Origin: JBBIQV01 sp964555285
GTDB taxonomy: Bacteria > Nitrospirota > Nitrospiria > Nitrospirales > Nitrospiraceae
Length of the DNA: 64,000 nucleotides
Direction: 5' to 3'
Assembly (NCBI GenBank): GCA_964555285.1
Contig: CAZKRM010000013.1
Location: 17,321 to 81,320 of the forward strand
Shown here: piece after piece, positions 61,138 to 64,000 of the stretch
Numbering within the stretch: the first letter of the stretch is position 1
How the letters are laid out: each line of letters opens with the position of its first letter
The notes under the pieces: model-generated
What the model was told of the DNA's origin: nothing
Database searches by the model: none
Seen by the model: only the letters and a program-made list of their open reading frames with translations
Program-made: the position numbers and the translations under genes

Positions 61138-61656
61138 TCAGGATTGGGCGAGGAGTTTCCGCGTCGTCGGCTTTCCCATCGCCAGGATATGCCGGCGAAA
61201 GACCATGACCCATCCTTCGAACGCGTCGCTGGCGAGCAGGACGAGTTTGTCGCCCACGTCGGGGTCCACGTCATCCGTCATGGTGGCCGAAAATCCCTGT
61301 TGTTGGAGCAGGGTTGCAGCTTCGCGGGCGCTGGCCGTCGGGTGACGGACGACGGTCGAGAGGGCATTCATGGCGAGTCCCCGGTCTCGAACCACCTGGT
61401 CGAAGTGGATGATGACCGTGGTGTTGTCCCAGAGCAAGGTTTGGTGGGTCGGCCCTGAGTCGAACGTGAACCGCTCCGGCACTCCTCCGAAGCGGCCCAG
61501 GATCGTGGTCACGACTGCCGCCGCGCGTTCGTTCGGCACGGCGAAGCACCGATGGCCACGATCAGGGAAGGGAAGGGGATTTCGGACGAAACAGAAGACG
61601 GTGACCGCGATGGCCCATACGAGGAGCGCCACACCCACCCACAAGGGAACGCTCAT
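61138..61656 (-). CDS. membrane-anchored protein of unknown function
   Basis: A 172-residue protein with one N-terminal membrane helix (WVGVALLVWAIAVTVFCFV) and a soluble domain: RCFAVPNERAAAVVTTILGRF, TLLWDNTTVIIHFDQVVRD and EGWVMVFRRHILAMG. AAGGAGGAT stands ahead of the ATG. The family is not recognised. It lies downstream of the interrupted LuxR-type gene on the same strand, about 70 bp away, and may have been expressed with it. Confidence 0.75.
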   Translation of the reverse strand: MSVPLWVGVALLVWAIAVTVFCFVRNPLPFPDRGHRCFAVPNERAAAVVTTILGRFGGVPERFTFDSGPTHQTLLWDNTTVIIHFDQVVRDRGLAMNALSTVVRHPTASAREAATLLQQQGFSATMTDDVDPDVGDKLVLLASDAFEGWVMVFRRHILAMGKPTTRKLLAQS

Positions 61657-61723
61657 CGTGCCATCCTCCTTCCCGTTGGGTGGATGCGTCTCGTCAGGCG
61701 GCGCGCCGATGCCGGGCGAGGCG

Positions 61724-62565
61724 TCACGCGCGCTGCGTCAATTCCAGTGCTCGCACTGCGGCGGCCGTCCGATTGCTCACGCCCAGCTTGTGAAAAATCC
61801 GCTCCACGTGGGTTCTGACCGTGATCGGACTGATGTCCAGGATCAGCCCGATTTCGGGGTTCGTCTTGCCGTGACTGACCCACAGGAGCACCTCCGCTTC
61901 GCGGGGCGTCAGGCCCAGGTGTTCCAGCGTCACGGCGTGGAGCGGCGCCGGCTCCGGCCTGTCGCATGGCGCGAGGGNNNNNNNNNNCGCAAATGGTTCC
62001 TGACCCCCTGGTCACTCCCGGGCTGCCCCTGCGGCAAGGTCGTGGCGAGCCGCCAGGCTTGCGCCACATGCGGGCGCAGGAGATTGAGCAGCGCCTGATC
62101 CTGTTCGGTGAAATCGGTCCGCCCGCCACGGTGCAGGACCAGCGAGACGGTCCGAGCGGCGGTGAGCGGCACGCTCCCACCCAGTTGATGCTCGATCCGG
62201 TCCGTCTTGTAACACTCCTGATAGACCGCCAGGTCGTGCCATTGCCGCCGCGACACAAAGTCGGAGAGTCGGAAGGCGCGCCCGATGTCGCCGGTTCTCC
62301 GACAGTACCGGACAATGGGATGGTGGACATGATACTGCCGGAGGAGCCGATAGTGCTCCTCCGTCAGGGGGACAGGCGCTCGCCGCGCCGCCCGGCCATG
62401 CCGGAGGAAGAGATCGGCTTCGAACGACGTGGCCAGGTCCGCCTGAAAGAGGGACAGGAGGAATGTGGGCAGGTGCGCCACGAGGGCGGCCCGGTCGCGG
62501 ATGGCGTACAGCTTCAGCAGGCTACCAGACAACCGCCGCACGTCGCGGTGGAACAGTCGTGCCAT
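61724..62565 (-). pseudogene. LuxR-type transcriptional regulator interrupted at an assembly gap
   Basis: The N-terminal part, from ATG 62565 with GGGAG upstream, gives MARLFHRDVRRLSGSLLKLY and a sensor-like helical domain of about 185 residues. The C-terminal part, from about 61950 to 61724, encodes a complete GerE helix-turn-helix: LGLTPREAEVLLWVSHGKTN and SPITVRTHVERIFHKLGVSN. Between them are ten Ns and a 26-bp stretch identical to the end of the repeat element at 63101-63257; its translation (GVRNHL) is not protein-like. The gene is probably split by a second copy of that element, or the assembly is wrong here. Confidence 0.7.
61978..61987. other. assembly gap (10 N)
   Basis: Ten N bases. 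The right flank 61988-62013 equals 63236-63261 base for base, and the left flank ends in CGCGAGGG, as does the sequence before the element at 63101. The gap therefore probably hides a repeat copy. Confidence 0.9.
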
Positions 62566-62954
62566 GGTGCGCTCCCGGGGCCGGAGAATCCTGGATGGGA
62601 GGTAGTATAGATGTACGATGGACGCGAGGCAAGCCAGCTTGTGACAATGCGTGCATCGACTCAGATACCTTGCAGAACAACGCGATGGGGACAAGAGCAC
62701 ATGCACCGAGCCTCACGCGTGACCCCATGACCCCACTACCTGTGCTCATTTCGTCGGACATAGTTCTTCGAGAGACCCTTCCTCACAATGAGGCCGTTTC
62801 CAGAGGGGAACACTAGTACGAAAGAGGTATTGACCCGAAACTGGAAATTCAGCATTGTGATCGGCGCTCGGTCCTCGCTTGTCTGTGAGGCCTCCAAGTG
62901 GCTCTTAGCTGCACCCAGTATCCGCTCCCCACTCGCACACCGGCAGCCGGTTTG

Positions 62955-62981
62955 CACTCACTCACTCACTCACTCACTCAC
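62955..62981 (+). repeat. tetranucleotide repeat (CACT)n, second tract
   Basis: Almost seven CACT units, preceded by TTTG as the first tract (7157-7184) is by CTTG. In one frame it encodes the same HSLTHSLT residues, but no intact gene surrounds it. Confidence 0.95.
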
Positions 62982-63100
62982 AGAATCTACCCCCTATAAC
63001 TTCTTATCCGACCAGCCACAGCTCGTCACGAGTAGCCCAACCGGCTTCTTGCTCTGTCTGTCCAAAGCAAACAGAGTCGCGGATATTTCATTGGCGCGCG

Positions 63101-63257
63101 AGGGGGTCAGGAACCATTTGTCGCGGGGTCGGGAGCCCTTCTGCCGCCGCTTCCGGCGGGGCTCCTGACCCCTTCCGGAAAGGGGTCAGGTCCCACGCGA
63201 AACGCGAAGAAGGGGACCAGACCCCTGGCGCTGTGCGCAAATGGTTCCTGACCCCCT
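63101..63257. mobile_element. 157-bp element with 20-bp perfect terminal inverted repeats (MITE- or REPIN-like)
   Basis: AGGGGGTCAGGAACCATTTG at 63101-63120 is exactly complementary to 63238-63257. Inside are further palindromes: GGAGCCC...GGGGCTCC and TGACCCCTT-CCGG-AAAGGGGTCA. There is no coding capacity. One end recurs at the gap at 61988. Confidence 0.75.
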
Positions 63258-63266
63258 GGTCGGTCC

Positions 63267-63449
63267 ATGCAGGTTGTGGGAGACCTGCCGGGGATATACA
63301 GCTGGAGCGTCACCTTCTCAGGCGCAGGCCAGTCGGTGACCAAAACCTTCACGGTGCAAAACTTTAGTGGATCGAGCGAGGGCGTTGGGAGTCAAAGAGA
63401 TTGTTTCATCACAGAGAAAGTAGTGCCATGGTTAAGAAGAACATCCTAG
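63267..63449 (+). pseudogene. fragment of a secreted-protein domain
   Basis: A 60-codon frame beginning right after the repeat element encodes VVGDLPGIYSWSVTFSGAGQ and SVTKTFTVQNFSG, which looks like the last strands of an Ig-like or beta-sandwich domain. There is no ribosome site or signal. It is likely the 3' remnant of a surface-protein gene cut by the element. Confidence 0.45.
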
Positions 63450-63495
63450 CTTGTGTAAGCAGAACGTAGTTAATCGTTTACAAAGGAGGGCATCC

Positions 63496-63969
63496 ATGGC
63501 GAGACAGACCGACAGAAAAGAAATCTGCACCCATTTAGGTACTTCGGGTTTGTTGCCTGCTGTTGTTGTGTGCCTCATGCTAACGGGTTGTGAGTTAATT
63601 GGAGGACTTGCACAGCCGACGACGGAATCTAAGTTCGAACGTCCTAATCCCCTACAAATCTCTAAAGAAAAAACATCGGACTATAAAGTTTTCCTTGTGG
63701 CGCCGCCAATTGATAATAAATATGTTAATGAGGGTGATGTCGTGTATTTGAGCGAAGGGCTGGCCAAGACAGGAAGATTCAAGGTCCTTTCGCCTAATGA
63801 GATCACAAAGGAAGCGTCGAAGGAGGGGGCGAATATTGGGCTGATGACGATGGAAGAAAAGAAACTGTTTTTTAAGAGAATCGGGAAGAAGCTTTCTGCG
63901 GATGCTGTTCTCCTTCTGGGTGCGGAACAGGTGAACAACTATGACCCTAGTGTGGTGTCCAACAAATAA
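63496..63969 (+). CDS. lipoprotein, TolB-N/CsgG-like fold
   Basis: From ATG 63496 (AAAGGAGGG upstream) the protein has 157 residues, with a lipoprotein signal and lipobox LTGC at about residue 32. The mature part has YKVFLVAPPIDNKYVNEGD, a GLAKTGRFKVLS stretch and SADAVLLLGAEQ near the end, the rhythm of CsgG/TolB-N-like domains; such domains usually continue further, so this one may be short. Base composition is clearly more AT-rich than the rest of the window. Confidence 0.75.
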   Translation: MARQTDRKEICTHLGTSGLLPAVVVCLMLTGCELIGGLAQPTTESKFERPNPLQISKEKTSDYKVFLVAPPIDNKYVNEGDVVYLSEGLAKTGRFKVLSPNEITKEASKEGANIGLMTMEEKKLFFKRIGKKLSADAVLLLGAEQVNNYDPSVVSNK

Positions 63970-64000
63970 CTGGATAATAGATTGTGGTGACGGTATACTG

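Larger units (their letters stand above)
62566..63495. other. repeat-rich intergenic region without an intact gene
   Basis: About 930 bp. It holds a CACT tract (62955-62981), an inverted-repeat element (63101-63257) and a short coding remnant (63267-63449). The remaining part, 62566-62954, shows no gene with a ribosome site. Confidence 0.6.

Noticed and set aside
62788..63168. 126-residue + strand frame containing the CACT tract
   Set aside because: No ribosome site, no recognisable domain, and its end is made of the inverted-repeat element.
63101..63261. CRISPR-like repeats
   Set aside because: Repeats are inverted, not direct with spacers, and no cas gene is near.

Overview
The window is about 60% GC, tightly packed and mostly read on the + strand. 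Protein features and gene order suggest a Gram-negative diderm bacterium of the Nitrospira type (Nitrospirota): many lipoproteins, a pilC-pilS-pilR set, DivIVA next to YggT, a complete dcw cluster with ddl, and an rpsF-to-rnc ribosomal/fatty-acid cluster. That assignment is inference from gene content. No tRNA, rRNA or CRISPR array was found. One 10-N assembly gap lies at 61978-61987.

Layout. 1-1014: two tandem secreted paralogues on the - strand, the first cut by the window edge. 1082-6939: a + strand operon behind a good sigma70-type promoter, encoding a two-subunit phosphonopyruvate/sulfopyruvate decarboxylase, a PhnW-like aminoethylphosphonate transaminase, a LicC/PntC-like cytidylyltransferase, a CDP-alcohol phosphatidyltransferase with a degenerate nucleotidyltransferase domain, and an LPG-synthase-TM-type membrane protein. 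Together they read as a route to an aminoethylphosphonate-headgroup lipid and its translocation, and are the best candidate for an undescribed system here. PEP mutase is not in the window. 7100-12696: a lipoprotein region with one broken Ig-like/beta-propeller lipoprotein and four small lipoproteins. 13112-17817: CstA, YajQ, an Asp-box propeller lipoprotein and a repeat-rich secreted protein. 18051-39212: the dcw cluster (rsmH, ftsL, ftsI, murE, murF, mraY, murD, ftsW, murG, murC, murB, ddl, ftsQ, ftsA, ftsZ) followed by pgeF, yggS, proC, yggT and divIVA; mraZ is absent. 39342-46218: serine hydrolase, pgsA, then pilC, pilS, pilR. 46219-50895: ispE, prs, rplY, pth, ychF. 51043-51922: a two-gene nucleotidyltransferase module on the - strand. 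52128-61023: rpsF, ssb, rpsR, yceD, rpmF, plsX, fabH, fabD, fabG, acpP, fabF, rnc and a periplasmic cyclophilin; rplI is absent. 61138-63969: a repeat-disturbed region with an interrupted LuxR-type regulator, a 157-bp inverted-repeat element, a gene fragment and a lipoprotein.

Two kinds of non-coding structure stand out. First, three hairpins of about 100 nt (2397-2494, 49658-49758, 50895-50998) sit on the stop codons of + strand genes. They share a core of about 50 nt whose internal stems covary, while their outer arms of 23-25 bp are different at each locus yet almost perfectly self-complementary. Second, many intergenic spacers are built from short words repeated directly and in inverted order, with a different word at each locus (for example 1684-1824, 30523-30588, 31522-31583).

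The genes fit together as envelope and growth functions: lipid headgroup synthesis, peptidoglycan precursors and divisome, fatty-acid synthesis, phospholipid synthesis, pili and translation.
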